Part shown: one piece after another, positions 33,265 to 42,760 of the stretch
Position numbering within the stretch: the first letter of the stretch is position 1
Layout: each line of letters starts with the position of its first letter
Source: Halomonas sp.
GTDB lineage: Bacteria > Pseudomonadota > Gammaproteobacteria > Pseudomonadales > Halomonadaceae
Direction of reading: 5' to 3'
Length of the DNA: 64,000 bases
Assembly (NCBI RefSeq): GCF_017515565.1
Contig: NZ_JAFWFN010000031.1
Span: forward strand, 44,765-108,764
The notes under the pieces: generated by a model
Database searches by the model: none
What the model saw: the letters and a program-made list of their open reading frames with translations, nothing else
Told to the model about the DNA's origin: nothing
Made by a program: the position numbers and the translations under genes

Positions 33265-34541
33265 GGTGTCTGATGCTCTAAAAACCATGCCTTCATCACC
33301 CCGGTAATCTGGGTGATCTCGGCGTCGGAAGCAATGTAGGCGGGCATGGTGTAGAGCCATCGGCCGATGGGGCGCAGCCACACACCTCGTTCCCGGGCGA
33401 AGCTTGCCACGCCTTTCAATACCTCGGCGCTATGGGCTTCAATCACCGCAGTGGCGCCTAGCACCCGCACGTCGGCAACCGCGGGATGGGCGTTAAGTGC
33501 CGTGTCTTCCAGCAGCTCATGAGTTAGCGTTTGGCTGAGCGCGGCAATCTTGCCCAGGTAGTTCTCCTCTTCAAACACGCGCAGACTCTCCAGGGCCACT
33601 CGGCAGGCCAGTGGGTTGCCCATAAAGGTAGGGCCGTGCATAAAGGCGTGGTGGGGGCTGTCGCCGATAAAGGCGCTATGCACTCGATCAGTCGCAAGCG
33701 TTGCTGCATGGCCGAGGTAGCCGCCGGTCAGCCCTTTGGAGAGCACCATAATATCTGGCGTTACATCGGCGTGATTGGCCGCAAACAGTTTGCCGGTGCG
33801 GCCAAAACCGGTGGCGACTTCATCAAAAATCAGCAGCACGCCAAACTCATCGCATAACGCCCGCGCACCGCGCAGGTAGTCAGGCGAGGTCATATTCAGC
33901 CCGCCCGCCGCCTGCAGCAACGGCTCCATGAGCAGCGCGGCAATTTCATGGTGATGCCGTTCAAGCACGCAGCGCAAGGCGCCAAGGTCGTGTTCAACCT
34001 GTTCAGCGCTGGCATTGAAGGGGGCGGTAGGCGCCGGAGCAAAGTGGTGCTGGGGTAGCAGGCTTGCGAACAGGCTGTGCATACCTTCTTCGGGGTCGCA
34101 CACCGCCATGCAGCCGGTGGTGTCACCATGGTAGGCCTTCATTAAGGAAAGCATCTTACGTTTTTCAGGGTGGCCGATAAGCACCTGGTACTGCAAGGCC
34201 ATTTTCATCGCCACTTCCATACCCACCGAACCGCTGTCTGAGTAGAACACGTGATTCAGCCCCGGCGGGGTAATACGCACCAGCTCTTGCGCAAGCTGGT
34301 CGGCGGGATCGTGGGTGAGACCACCCAGCATGACATGGCAAAGCTCGCCAGCCTGCTCGCGAATCGCTGCCACTAAACGCGGGTGGGCGTAGCCATGAAT
34401 CATGCACCACCAGGAGCAGGTAGCATCCAGCAGGTGTTCGCCGCTTTCCAGCGTAAAATGGCTGCCGCTACCACCGATAACCTTGGGGGCAGGCGTTTGG
34501 GTTTTTAGATGAGCGTAAGGGTGCCAAACGTGGGAACTCAT
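33261..34541 (-). CDS. bioA: Adenosylmethionine-8-amino-7-oxononanoate aminotransferase BioA
   Basis: PLP enzyme that converts KAPA to DAPA using S-adenosylmethionine as amino donor, the third step of the biotin ring pathway. The 426-residue protein has the class III aminotransferase core: YFTL-like N terminus with SWWCMIHGYAHP, SDSGSVGMEVAMKMALQY, IFDEVATGFGRTG (about 225), and the PLP lysine in VLSKGLTGGYL (about 272). Its start overlaps the bioD stop by one base. It is the last gene of the bioBFHCDA operon. Confidence 0.96.
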   Translation of the reverse strand: MSSHVWHPYAHLKTQTPAPKVIGGSGSHFTLESGEHLLDATCSWWCMIHGYAHPRLVAAIREQAGELCHVMLGGLTHDPADQLAQELVRITPPGLNHVFYSDSGSVGMEVAMKMALQYQVLIGHPEKRKMLSLMKAYHGDTTGCMAVCDPEEGMHSLFASLLPQHHFAPAPTAPFNASAEQVEHDLGALRCVLERHHHEIAALLMEPLLQAAGGLNMTSPDYLRGARALCDEFGVLLIFDEVATGFGRTGKLFAANHADVTPDIMVLSKGLTGGYLGHAATLATDRVHSAFIGDSPHHAFMHGPTFMGNPLACRVALESLRVFEEENYLGKIAALSQTLTHELLEDTALNAHPAVADVRVLGATAVIEAHSAEVLKGVASFARERGVWLRPIGRWLYTMPAYIASDAEITQITGVMKAWFLEHQTP

Positions 34542-35263
34542 TAGGTAGCTTCCTGGTGCAGCGTGGGTGCGTTAAGCAGCGGTGTTAACGACAGATACGG
34601 ATGAGCCTGCGCCGCTTCCGGGCTCGCTAAATGCGGAATAATACCCAGGCACGGCGCTGCCAATGTTTCGTTGAGTAGGGCCAGGTTAGCGTCAAAGCGT
34701 GGTTGGTCAGCGGCGAATTCAGGGTCTACGACGCTGCCGACCCAGCCCGCCAGGGGTAAGCTGTCGGCCGCGATCACCTCTGCGGTGAGCCGTGCATGGT
34801 TGAGGCAGCCTAATTTAAGACCCACCACCAGAATTACCGGCAGTTTCAGCGCTTTGGCAATATCAGAGAAGTCTTCAAGCGTGTTAAGCGGTACGCGCCA
34901 ACCGCCCGCGCCCTCTATCAACGTTAGATCGCGCTGTGTGTGGTGAAGGGTTTGTCGCAGTACCTCCGTTACTTTCGCAACGCTCAGCTCAGCGCCTGCT
35001 TCCTGGGCGGCCAAGTGCGGAGCAATGGCGGGGGCGAACGCCCAAGGGTTAATGGTTTCGTAGCTAACGGGTGGTGTGCTTTGCGCCTGAAGCGCTAGGG
35101 CATCGCTATTGCGCAGTCCCTCTGGTGTAATGCTGCTGCCCGAGGCTATCGGCTTAAGTCCCAGCGTGCTGAGCTGCTGCTCTTTAGCGGCGCATAGCAG
35201 GGCGCTGGTCGCTAGGGTCTTACCTGCATCGGTATCCGTACCGGTGACGAAATAGGTGATCAT
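34541..35263 (-). CDS. bioD: Dethiobiotin synthetase BioD
   Basis: ATP-dependent carboxylase that closes the ureido ring of DAPA to give dethiobiotin. The 240-residue protein starts with the P-loop FVTGTDTDAGKTLATSALL, has LKPIASGS near residue 37 (catalytic Lys) and IEGAGGWRVPLN near 115. The C-terminal strand PLAGWVGSVVDPE is typical. It overlaps bioC by 4 bases and bioA by 1, so it is embedded in a coupled operon. Confidence 0.95.
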   Translation of the reverse strand: MITYFVTGTDTDAGKTLATSALLCAAKEQQLSTLGLKPIASGSSITPEGLRNSDALALQAQSTPPVSYETINPWAFAPAIAPHLAAQEAGAELSVAKVTEVLRQTLHHTQRDLTLIEGAGGWRVPLNTLEDFSDIAKALKLPVILVVGLKLGCLNHARLTAEVIAADSLPLAGWVGSVVDPEFAADQPRFDANLALLNETLAAPCLGIIPHLASPEAAQAHPYLSLTPLLNAPTLHQEAT

Positions 35264-36051
35264 GACGTTTTTTCCAGGTGCAGGGTGAAACAGTGGTAGC
35301 TAACCGGCAGCCCTTGAGGTTCACGTAGGGTTTCAAAACGCGCTTGGGCGGCAGCCAGTTCACGACGGGTAAGCTGCGCATTAGACCGTGTTACCTGGGC
35401 GCCTACGCCCTTAATCGAAGCCATGACGGCGCTTAGGTCGGGGTAGTAAAACTGCTGCTGCTCGGTGGTGCTGCGAACCAGCGTTAAGCCGCTGCGGGCA
35501 ACGGCGTCTTCAACCGTAGAAGCATCGGGCATCTGCAGCAGTGCTTCTGGCCGCTGCCAGGCGGTGGCAACTTCTTTTAACGTGCCGGGTAGCAGCGTGG
35601 TGATGTGTGCCTCTCCACCAGGGGTGAGCACTCGCGCAAGTTCCTTTATCACGGCGCTTACATCGCTGCACCACTGAATCGCTAAGTTGGAAACGATCAG
35701 ATCAAAATGGTTGTTCTTAAATGGCAGCGCGGCGGCGTCTCCCTGTTGCCACGTAATCACCTCACCGTAAAGCGCCTGGGCATGGGCAAGCATGCCGGGG
35801 GCAATATCAAGCCCTGTTATGCTGGCGTGAGGGTAGAGCGCTGCCAGCCGCTGGGTCCAGTAGCCGGTGCCACAGCCTAGGTCGAGTACGCGCTTAGCGT
35901 TGGGAGGCAGTGCTAGCCACAGGGTTTCGCCTATCTGACGTTGGGCGCTGGCCAGCGCGTCGTATTGCGGGGCCGCCCGGGAAAAGGCGCGAGCGACACT
36001 TGCCTGCCAGCTAGGCAGTTGGGGTGTCGGCGAGGCTACCGTGCTGCTCAT
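35260..36051 (-). CDS. bioC: Malonyl-ACP O-methyltransferase BioC
   Basis: SAM-dependent methyltransferase that caps malonyl-ACP as a methyl ester, letting fatty-acid synthesis build the pimeloyl chain. The 263-residue protein has the SAM motif VLDLGCGTGYWTQRLA near residue 60, the acidic GLDIAPGM, and FDLIVSNLAIQW near 120. The N-terminal ARAFSRAAPQYD segment is a BioC hallmark. Overlaps bioH and bioD by 4 bases each. Confidence 0.94.
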   Translation of the reverse strand: MSSTVASPTPQLPSWQASVARAFSRAAPQYDALASAQRQIGETLWLALPPNAKRVLDLGCGTGYWTQRLAALYPHASITGLDIAPGMLAHAQALYGEVITWQQGDAAALPFKNNHFDLIVSNLAIQWCSDVSAVIKELARVLTPGGEAHITTLLPGTLKEVATAWQRPEALLQMPDASTVEDAVARSGLTLVRSTTEQQQFYYPDLSAVMASIKGVGAQVTRSNAQLTRRELAAAQARFETLREPQGLPVSYHCFTLHLEKTS

Positions 36052-36788
36052 AGGGTCTCCTTGACGGCCTGTAGGCTAATAGTAGCGGCCTGTTCGGCGA
36101 TGATCGTGGCTAACGGGGCTGGCTGAGAAAGCATAGGGCAGTGCCCGGCATGGGCGAGTTGAATCGCATGGCGATGGGCGCTGTCACCGACTAATGGGTC
36201 GTGTTGGCCCACCAAACGAACCACTGGGCAGGGGGCTGAGTGCAAACGCTGCGTATTATCCAGCGTGGCAAGCCAGCTAAGCCCCTGAGAGAGCGTGCCA
36301 GTGCCAGCGCTGGGGGTGTCACCTAGCAAGTCGCGTAGCTGCCGATGGGCGTGACGGGCATTGGGCTCCCCTTGGCTCTGCCAGCGTAAAAAATGCTGCC
36401 ATGTGGCAATTGGGTCACGGTGAAAGGCGCGGCAGAAGGTGGCAAGCTCTGCGGTGGACACGCCGTCATCGCTACAGAACCGCTCCCCTGCGCCAATCAG
36501 AATAAGGCCACGTGGGGCGGGCAGGTGGTCAAGCAGCGCGGTCGCTAATAGCCCGCCCAGTGACCAGCCAACCCACACGGCGTCACTGGACAGTTGGCCG
36601 GCCATGGCATGGGCCAGCGAGGTAAGGGTGGTAGGTTCCGGCAGCGCGGATACGTCCCCGTAACCCGGCCAGTCGACGCGGCTAACCTTACTCCCATCGG
36701 GCCAATAGTCTGCAAGGGGCTGCCAGATACGCTTATCGACTCCCCAGCCAGAAAGCAGCACCAGCCGCTGTGGTGCTAAACGGGGCAT
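36048..36788 (-). CDS. bioH: Pimeloyl-ACP methyl ester esterase BioH
   Basis: Alpha/beta-hydrolase that removes the BioC methyl ester, ending chain growth and supplying pimeloyl-ACP to BioF. The 246-residue protein has LVLLSGWGVDKRIWQPL at the start, the nucleophile elbow VGWSLGG near residue 80, an Asp in LVGQHDPLVGD and a His in AHAGHCPML. A longer reading to 36815 exists, but ATG at 36788 lies within the bioF end with an 13-base overlap, giving coupling. In E. coli bioH is unlinked; here it is in the operon. Confidence 0.92.
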   Translation of the reverse strand: MPRLAPQRLVLLSGWGVDKRIWQPLADYWPDGSKVSRVDWPGYGDVSALPEPTTLTSLAHAMAGQLSSDAVWVGWSLGGLLATALLDHLPAPRGLILIGAGERFCSDDGVSTAELATFCRAFHRDPIATWQHFLRWQSQGEPNARHAHRQLRDLLGDTPSAGTGTLSQGLSWLATLDNTQRLHSAPCPVVRLVGQHDPLVGDSAHRHAIQLAHAGHCPMLSQPAPLATIIAEQAATISLQAVKETL

Positions 36789-37930
36789 GCCGCTTCCTCC
36801 CGCAGGCAGGCGCAAAGCCCTTCCAGCAGGCGATCAATATCGCTAAAAGTGTGGCGGGCGCTTAACGTAATGCGCAGCCGTGCTGCTCCTTTGGGCACCG
36901 TGGGTGGCCGAATAGCGCCTACCTGGATACCTTGCTTGGCAAGCTTTGTGGCCCACGCCATGGTGCGCGGTTCATTGCCTAACAAAAGCGGTTGAATAGG
37001 GGTGGGGGAGTCGGTAAGCGGTAAGCCAAGCGCGTGGGCCTGTTGACGGAAGTAGTGGATATGGCGCTGGAGCCGCTGGCGGTGTTCGGGCTCGCGCTGG
37101 ACGATCGTTAATGCCTCCAGGGTCGATGCTGCGATGCTAGGGGGCTGTGCGGTGGTATAGATATAGCTGCGCGCAAACTGCGTAATATGCTCAATGAGCG
37201 TGGCGTCACCGGCCACAAAGGCGCCGGCAGTACCCAAGGCTTTGCCCAAGGTGCCCACCAAAATAGGCACACGCTGGCTGTCGAAACCTGCCACGCAGCC
37301 GCCGCCGTTATCGCCCAAAACGCCCAGGCCGTGAGCGTCATCAATCATTAGCCATGCGTTGTGCTGCTGGCTGATATGGGCAAGGGTGGCGATATCGGCA
37401 ACGTCGCCATCCATGCTAAACACGCCATCGCTGACCACCAGTTTATGAGTGGCCGTGCTGCGCAAAAGCAGACGCTCAAGATCAGCGCTATCGCGGTGAT
37501 GAAAGCGCCGTGAGCGAGCACCGCTAAGCGCCGCACCGTCTAGCAAGGAGGCATGGTTGAGGCGATCTTGAAAAATAGCCGTGTGCGGGTCTGCGAGCGC
37601 CTGTAGCACGCCAAGATTCGCCATATAGCCGGTAGAGAACAGCAGGGCCCGCTCGCGCCCTGTCCAACGCGCCAGGGCGTCTTCCAGTGCGTCGTGAATC
37701 TCCAGATGGCCGCTAACCAGGTGCGATGCGCCTGCACCTGCGCCAAAGCGACGAGCGCCTTCCGCTTGGGCAGCCTGTACCCGAGGATCCTGGGCCAGCC
37801 CTAGGTAGTCGTTTCCCGCAAAATCGAGCGCGCTGTGGGTGTTCACTAACCGGTGCCGCCAGCGCTGCTCATTGAAACGCTGTTCGCGAGCGCTCGCTAA
37901 CCGTTCTTGCCATGCTTCAGACACTGGCAT
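36776..37930 (-). CDS. bioF: 8-amino-7-oxononanoate synthase BioF
   Basis: PLP enzyme that condenses pimeloyl-ACP/CoA with L-alanine to KAPA. The 384-residue protein shows [16 protein letters not shown] near residue 35, [19 protein letters not shown] near 95, [10 protein letters not shown] near 200 and the PLP lysine in [15 protein letters not shown] near 232. It begins inside the 3' end of bioB (14-base overlap) and ends over the start of bioH. Confidence 0.96.
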   Translation of the reverse strand: MPVSEAWQERLASAREQRFNEQRWRHRLVNTHSALDFAGNDYLGLAQDPRVQAAQAEGARRFGAGAGASHLVSGHLEIHDALEDALARWTGRERALLFSTGYMANLGVLQALADPHTAIFQDRLNHASLLDGAALSGARSRRFHHRDSADLERLLLRSTATHKLVVSDGVFSMDGDVADIATLAHISQQHNAWLMIDDAHGLGVLGDNGGGCVAGFDSQRVPILVGTLGKALGTAGAFVAGDATLIEHITQFARSYIYTTAQPPSIAASTLEALTIVQREPEHRQRLQRHIHYFRQQAHALGLPLTDSPTPIQPLLLGNEPRTMAWATKLAKQGIQVGAIRPPTVPKGAARLRITLSARHTFSDIDRLLEGLCACLREEAACPV

Positions 37931-38999
37931 CTACCGCTAGCTCGGCAACGCGTTTGGCGTGTTCCTGCTGCTGAGTCTGTTGGGCGAGCCGAGCCGCTTG
38001 GGCGTCTTCGCTTTCGCAGGTCTCGCGCTTTTCAGGGTGCAGGCCCAGCTTGGCAAACAGCGCGCGGTCACGATCCGCCTGGGGGTTGCCGGTGGTTAGC
38101 AGCTTGTCGCCGTAGAAGATAGAGTTAGCCCCGGCCAAAAAGGCCAATGCCTGGGTCGACTCGCTCATCTGCTCACGGCCAGCAGAGAGCCGCACGTGGC
38201 TTTGCGGCATCATAATGCGGGCAACGGCGATGGCGCGGATAAACTCAATCGGGTCGAGGTCTTCGACGTTTTCAAGCGGCGTGCCGGGCACTTTTACCAG
38301 CATGTTAATGGGCACGGATTCAGGGTGCGGGGTGAGCTTTGCCAACTGTTGGAGAAGCGCACTGCGGTCTTGCGCATCTTCACCCATACCGAGAATGCCG
38401 CCGGAGCACACCTTCATACCCGCTTCACGCACGGTCGCCAGTGTGTCCAGGCGGTCGCTGTAAGTACGGGTGGTGATAATTTCGCCGTAGAAATCCGGCG
38501 AGGTATCCAGGTTGTGGTTGTAGTAATCAAGCCCAGCGGCGGCAAGACGGTTGGCTTGCTCACCATCGACCATGCCCAGCGTCATGCAGGTTTCAAGCCC
38601 CAGGGCTTTTACCTGGCGAACCATCTCCTCGACCAGTAATAAGTCCTTATCGCGTGGGCTGCGCCATGCTGCCCCCATGCAGAAGCGGCTGGCGCCAGCC
38701 TCTTTGGCGGCTTGGGCTTGAGCCACGACCTTTTCGATTTCCAGCAGCTTCTCTTTTTCTAGCTGGGTGTTGTAGTGGCCAGACTGGGGGCAGTATTTGC
38801 AATCTTCCGGGCAGGCACCAGTTTTGATTGATAAGAGGGTAGAGACCTGTACCGCGTTGGCATCAAAATGTGCCCGATGTACCTGCTGGGCCTTAAACAG
38901 TAGGTCATTGAAAGGTAGCGCAAACAGCGCGTTAATCTCTTCCAGTGTCCAGTCGTGACGGGGAGCGGCGGTGTCGGCATTGAAGGCGGTAGCGGTCAC
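37917..38999 (-). CDS. bioB: Biotin synthase BioB
   Basis: Radical SAM enzyme that inserts sulfur into dethiobiotin. The 360-residue protein has the radical SAM cysteines in [12 protein letters not shown] near residue 57-64, the second-cluster Cys/Arg region with ETCMTLGMV and [11 protein letters not shown], and [11 protein letters not shown] near 265. Start is GTG at 38999 with AAAGG upstream. First gene of bioBFHCDA; upstream lies a long inverted repeat that includes the -35 element. Confidence 0.96.
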   Translation of the reverse strand: MTATAFNADTAAPRHDWTLEEINALFALPFNDLLFKAQQVHRAHFDANAVQVSTLLSIKTGACPEDCKYCPQSGHYNTQLEKEKLLEIEKVVAQAQAAKEAGASRFCMGAAWRSPRDKDLLLVEEMVRQVKALGLETCMTLGMVDGEQANRLAAAGLDYYNHNLDTSPDFYGEIITTRTYSDRLDTLATVREAGMKVCSGGILGMGEDAQDRSALLQQLAKLTPHPESVPINMLVKVPGTPLENVEDLDPIEFIRAIAVARIMMPQSHVRLSAGREQMSESTQALAFLAGANSIFYGDKLLTTGNPQADRDRALFAKLGLHPEKRETCESEDAQAARLAQQTQQQEHAKRVAELAVDASV

Positions 39000-39014
39000 G
39001 GGTAAACCTTTTTT

Positions 39015-39071
39015 CTTTTGAAAGTTGACAAGACTTTATCGGTGAGTTGCTTTTGGTGTCAACTTTAAAAG
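39015..39071 (-). promoter_or_regulatory. bioB promoter with long inverted repeat (candidate biotin operator)
   Basis: On the minus strand the arms are CTTTTAAAGTTGACA (39071-39057) and TGTCAACTTTCAAAAG (39030-39015), separated by 26 bases; they pair perfectly apart from a single extra base. The first arm contains TTGACA, a consensus -35, and GATAAA follows after 16 bases as a -10. A protein bound to both arms would bracket the promoter. BirA is the obvious candidate because it controls biotin operons elsewhere, but arm order and spacing differ from the TTGTAAACC-N14/15-GGTTTACAA BirA site. Confidence 0.6.
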
Positions 39072-39170
39072 ATGGTTGGGTTTACTGAAGCTGGTTGGAA
39101 GCGCTCGGCGTTCGTCATGCGGGTGGGCCTGCTTTATACTCGGCGCCCTTTGACGATTACTGGAGCGCAG

Positions 39171-39935
39171 ATGTCTGACGCTACCTCTCTGCCGCCTGAA
39201 CACCCTGAACGTGACCCGGTAACGGGGCACCTGCGGCCGCCTCGGCGTGAATTTAAAGCGCGGGGTAGTTTTGTGACGCGCTGTAAAGGCTGTAACCTGC
39301 CTGAACTTAACTGCCTGTGCCCTTATCAAGTAAAGGCAGAGAGCGACGCCCAGGTGTGGCTGCTAACTCACTCTATTGAGCATTTTAAACCGACCAATAC
39401 CGGGCGGTTGATTGGCGATGTGCTGACTAATACCCGCGTGTTTACCTGGTATCGAACGGCGCCAGATGAAGCGCTTGCGTCCCTGCTTGAAGATCCGCGC
39501 TACGCGCCCTTTGTCATTTTTCCTGATGACCAGCCTGATTACGCCGAGCGGGTGGTGGGTATTGACGCTGTGCACGCGGCGAAGCAGCAGGCACGCATTC
39601 CGGTGTTTGTGATTTTAGATGGCACTTGGCGCCAAGCGCGGCGTATGTTCCGCAAGAGCCCCTACTTGGATACGCTGCCCGTTCTGCCGCTGCGCACCGA
39701 GCGTGAAACACGCTATCGGCTGCGTAAGCCAGCCTCGAAAGCGCACCTCTGCACGGCGGAAGTAGCCATTGAGCTATTGCGCCAGAGCGGTGATGAAGAC
39801 GCGGCAAGTGTCTTGGATGACTACTTTGATGTGTTCAACGACAGCTACGCTGAGAGCCGCTACTATCGCAAAATTGCAGAACCAACCGCTGCCATGCAGC
39901 GGCTGTTAGCCCGTCAAACAGAGGGCAGCGTTTAG
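39171..39935 (+). CDS. DTW-domain tRNA-uridine aminocarboxypropyltransferase (TapT-like)
   Basis: Adds the 3-amino-3-carboxypropyl group of SAM to a tRNA uridine (acp3U). The 254-residue protein has the DTW motif as LDGTWRQARRMFRKSPYL near residue 145, an N-terminal Cys cluster CKGCNLPELNCLC (about 45-57) that may bind zinc, and THSIEHFKPTNTGRL near 70. An upstream in-frame start at 39072 would overlap the bio promoter; ATG at 39171 begins the conserved part. Divergent from bioB. In this family TapT and Tsr3-like enzymes differ by site; TapT is inferred. Confidence 0.86.
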   Translation: MSDATSLPPEHPERDPVTGHLRPPRREFKARGSFVTRCKGCNLPELNCLCPYQVKAESDAQVWLLTHSIEHFKPTNTGRLIGDVLTNTRVFTWYRTAPDEALASLLEDPRYAPFVIFPDDQPDYAERVVGIDAVHAAKQQARIPVFVILDGTWRQARRMFRKSPYLDTLPVLPLRTERETRYRLRKPASKAHLCTAEVAIELLRQSGDEDAASVLDDYFDVFNDSYAESRYYRKIAEPTAAMQRLLARQTEGSV

Positions 39936-39954
39936 CGCATTAAGCGTGCAACGT

Positions 39955-41208
39955 TTAGGCTGCACCGCTACCAAACAGGGCGCCGGCAATTCTAAACCCG
40001 GCTACCCAGGTGCCTATGGCGGAGCCAATAGTCGCCAGTAAAAAGACCAGTAAGGTGCGCGAGACGCGGTTTTTCCACCAGCCCTTAAGCTCGGTAACAT
40101 CGTGGCGCAGGGTAGAGAAGTCGCGCACTTTGGGTTTGCGCATAAACAGCTCGACCCCAGCGGCTACAAACCCCGCGCCAATGGTGGGGTTAAGCGAGGT
40201 GAGTGGTGCGGCAAAGAAGGTCGTAATCACCGTCACCGGGTGAGCCAGGGCGATAATCGTCGCGCCACCAGAAAGAATGCCGTTGATCAAAAACCACTCA
40301 ATCACCAGCTGCCAGCCAAGCTCTGTATTGCGCGAAAAGCCAATGACAAACCCGGTAAGCACCAGCGCGGTAATCAGCCAGGGGGCGGCTTTCCAGAGCT
40401 TGGAGGGCGGCGGCGTCGCTTCTAGCGCTTCACGCTCGGGGGTGGGGCTTTCCGGCAGCGGCGCTTCAAGGTGCTCCACCGTGCCTTTCAAGTGCCCTGC
40501 ACCGATCACCACCAGCACGTTTTTATAGCGCCCGGGCGGTGCCTCTTCGGCCAGGCGTAGCGCCATATAGCGGTCGCGTTCGCGAATTAGCGGCGTGTAC
40601 AGGGCTTCGGATTCGGCGGCGAATTCGTTGAAGGTCGCCTCCAACATATCGCCCTCTTTGAGCTTCTCAATGTCCTCTTTGGAAACGTCTTGACGCGACA
40701 GCACGCTGCCAATCAACCCAGAGAAAAGCGAGAAGCGCTGCCACCAGGGCACATTGCGGTAAATGCGTTTCAGGGTAATACCCACATCCCGGTCAACTAA
40801 CAGCAGCGGTAGCTCACGGCTCTGGCAGGCTTCCACCGCCGCGCGCATTTCGGCGCCGGGTTGGATGCCCGACTGCTCGGCAATACGCTGCTGAAAGGCG
40901 CCAAGGGCCAGGCTTGCCGCCACCATGCCCGCTTTACCTTGCTTGAATACCTGGAATAGGTCCTGCTCGCCCATGGCGTCAGGGTTGTTCATGCTGTGGT
41001 GGCGTGCGTCACATAGCTCAATTGCAACGGCGTCAAAGGTGCCGCCGTTGATAAGGTTGCGGACATCATCAGCGCTTTCGGCAGAAACGTGTGCGGTACC
41101 CAGCAGGGTGTAGTGAGTGTTGCCCACGGTCACGGTTTTTAAAGGCCCGCTGGTGGCGGGTAGGTTGATAGGCGCCGCGGCCAGTGGTGAACTGTCGTCT
41201 TGGGTCAT
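39955..41208 (-). CDS. TraB/GumN/PrgY family membrane protein
   Basis: A 417-residue protein with an N-terminal TraB domain (about 25-235) carrying the family GTAHVSAESADDV and ELCDARH motifs, and a C-terminal half with about three to four hydrophobic segments (about 275-415). Homologues include Enterococcus PrgY/TraB, which curtail pheromone activity, and are thought to be membrane-bound metalloproteases. No partner or substrate is evident. It follows trkH on the minus strand after 54 bases. Confidence 0.88.
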   Translation of the reverse strand: MTQDDSSPLAAAPINLPATSGPLKTVTVGNTHYTLLGTAHVSAESADDVRNLINGGTFDAVAIELCDARHHSMNNPDAMGEQDLFQVFKQGKAGMVAASLALGAFQQRIAEQSGIQPGAEMRAAVEACQSRELPLLLVDRDVGITLKRIYRNVPWWQRFSLFSGLIGSVLSRQDVSKEDIEKLKEGDMLEATFNEFAAESEALYTPLIRERDRYMALRLAEEAPPGRYKNVLVVIGAGHLKGTVEHLEAPLPESPTPEREALEATPPPSKLWKAAPWLITALVLTGFVIGFSRNTELGWQLVIEWFLINGILSGGATIIALAHPVTVITTFFAAPLTSLNPTIGAGFVAAGVELFMRKPKVRDFSTLRHDVTELKGWWKNRVSRTLLVFLLATIGSAIGTWVAGFRIAGALFGSGAA

Positions 41209-41262
41209 GACTATTACTCAATGTATAAAATATGAAAGCGCAAATATAAAAGCGGTGGTGGG

Positions 41263-42711
41263 TTAACGGCGCCAAAATGCGGGCGTAAACAGCACCAGTA
41301 TTGTGAAAATCTCCAAGCGCCCCAGCAGCATGGCTATTACTAGAATCCATTTGGCGAGACTCGGCATGTCGCCATAGTGGCTGCTGGCTTCGCCGAGGGC
41401 AGGGCCAAGGTTATTAAGCGCTGAGCCAACGGTTGACCAAGCGGTCACCTGGTCAACGCCCGTCGCCATGACACCAACAATCATTAAGAAGAACAGCATG
41501 AGGTAGGCGGAGAAAAATCCCCATACCGCTTGGGCGATGCCGTCGGGCACGCTAACTTTCCCCACTTTAACGGCAATCACAGCGTTGGGGTGAATTAAGC
41601 GCATTACCTCACGCATGCCCTGTTTCAAAATCAGAATAATACGGATGACTTTCATGCCGCCTGCGGTGGAGCCTGAGCAGCCGCCCACAAAAGCGGCCAT
41701 GAACAGTAAAAAAGGCAGTGCGCCGGGCCAAGCGGAGAAATCAGCGACCCCAAAGCCAGCCGTAGTGGCAACCGAGACCACTTGGAAAACGCCGTGGCGC
41801 AATCCTCGCATGACATCGTAGGTATTGCTCAGCCAGAGTGTAATGACGGTGACGATGATTAAACCCGCCAAAAACAGCATTAAAAAGCGGGCTTCCGGGT
41901 CTTGAAAATAGTGCAGCAGGCTTTTTTCACGCCAAGCGATAAAGTGTAGGCTGTAACTCACCGCTGAAATGATCATAAAGGTAATACAAATGAGCTCGAT
42001 AGTGGCGCTATCAAAGTAACCAATGCTGGCGTCGTGGGTAGAGAAACCGCCAATGGCGACGGTGGAAAAGCTATGGCCCAGGGCATCAAACCAGTCCATG
42101 CCCGCCAGCATATAGGCCACCATGCAGGCAATGGTAAGAGTGGCGTAAATATACCAGAGGGCTTTGGCTGTTTCGGTAATGCGCGGCGTTAGCTTGGAGT
42201 CCTTTAGCGGCCCTGGAATCTCGGTGCGGTAAAGTGCCATGCCCCCAACGCCCAGCGTCGGGAGGATAGCGACAGCCAGTACCACAATCCCCATGCCGCC
42301 CAGCCACTGTAGCTGTTGGCGATAGTAGCGCACGGATTCCGGCAGAAAATCGATGCCGGTAATCACCGTTGCGCCGGTGGTGGTAAGGCCTGAAAACGAT
42401 TCAAATACTGCGTCAGTGATGCTTAGCGACCCCTCACCAAACAGCATGAGGGGAAGCGAGCCAAACAGCGCCAACACCGTCCAGAACATGGCGGCAATAA
42501 TAAAACCATCGCGAATCCGCAGCTCTTTTCGGGCATTTCGGTTGGGTAAATAAAGTACCAAACCGGTCACTACTGAGATGGCAATCCCGCTCATAAACGC
42601 GTGCCAGACGCCGTCACGAAACCATAGCGACATCAGCATGGGGGGCAGCATGGTGAGGCTGAACAGCATCAGCAGCAGACCTAAAATGCGTAGAATAATC
42701 CGCAAACTCAT
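41263..42711 (-). CDS. trkH: Potassium uptake protein TrkH/TrkI
   Basis: Membrane pore subunit of the Trk K+ uptake system, 482 residues with the repeated M1-P-M2 arrangement. Selectivity-filter turns are visible as LTTTGATVITG (about 110), TVAIGGFSTHD (about 220), VATTAGFGVAD (about 315) and STVGSALNNLGPA (about 435). It works with the regulatory protein TrkA encoded 49 bases upstream. In halophiles such as Halomonas elongata, Trk systems (TrkH and TrkI) carry out K+ uptake on salt stress; TrkI and TrkH cannot be told apart by eye. Confidence 0.94.
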   Translation of the reverse strand: MSLRIILRILGLLLMLFSLTMLPPMLMSLWFRDGVWHAFMSGIAISVVTGLVLYLPNRNARKELRIRDGFIIAAMFWTVLALFGSLPLMLFGEGSLSITDAVFESFSGLTTTGATVITGIDFLPESVRYYRQQLQWLGGMGIVVLAVAILPTLGVGGMALYRTEIPGPLKDSKLTPRITETAKALWYIYATLTIACMVAYMLAGMDWFDALGHSFSTVAIGGFSTHDASIGYFDSATIELICITFMIISAVSYSLHFIAWREKSLLHYFQDPEARFLMLFLAGLIIVTVITLWLSNTYDVMRGLRHGVFQVVSVATTAGFGVADFSAWPGALPFLLFMAAFVGGCSGSTAGGMKVIRIILILKQGMREVMRLIHPNAVIAVKVGKVSVPDGIAQAVWGFFSAYLMLFFLMIVGVMATGVDQVTAWSTVGSALNNLGPALGEASSHYGDMPSLAKWILVIAMLLGRLEIFTILVLFTPAFWRR

Positions 42712-42760
42712 AGCAGTGGTTGCCTCATAGCAGTGGCCCCATGTTTATTAAGAACATTGC

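Noticed and set aside
39001-39010. GGTAAACC near the bioB start resembling half of a BirA site (GGTTTACAA complement)
   Set aside because: Only one half-site is present and it overlaps the ribosome-binding region; no second half at the standard 14-15 base spacing.
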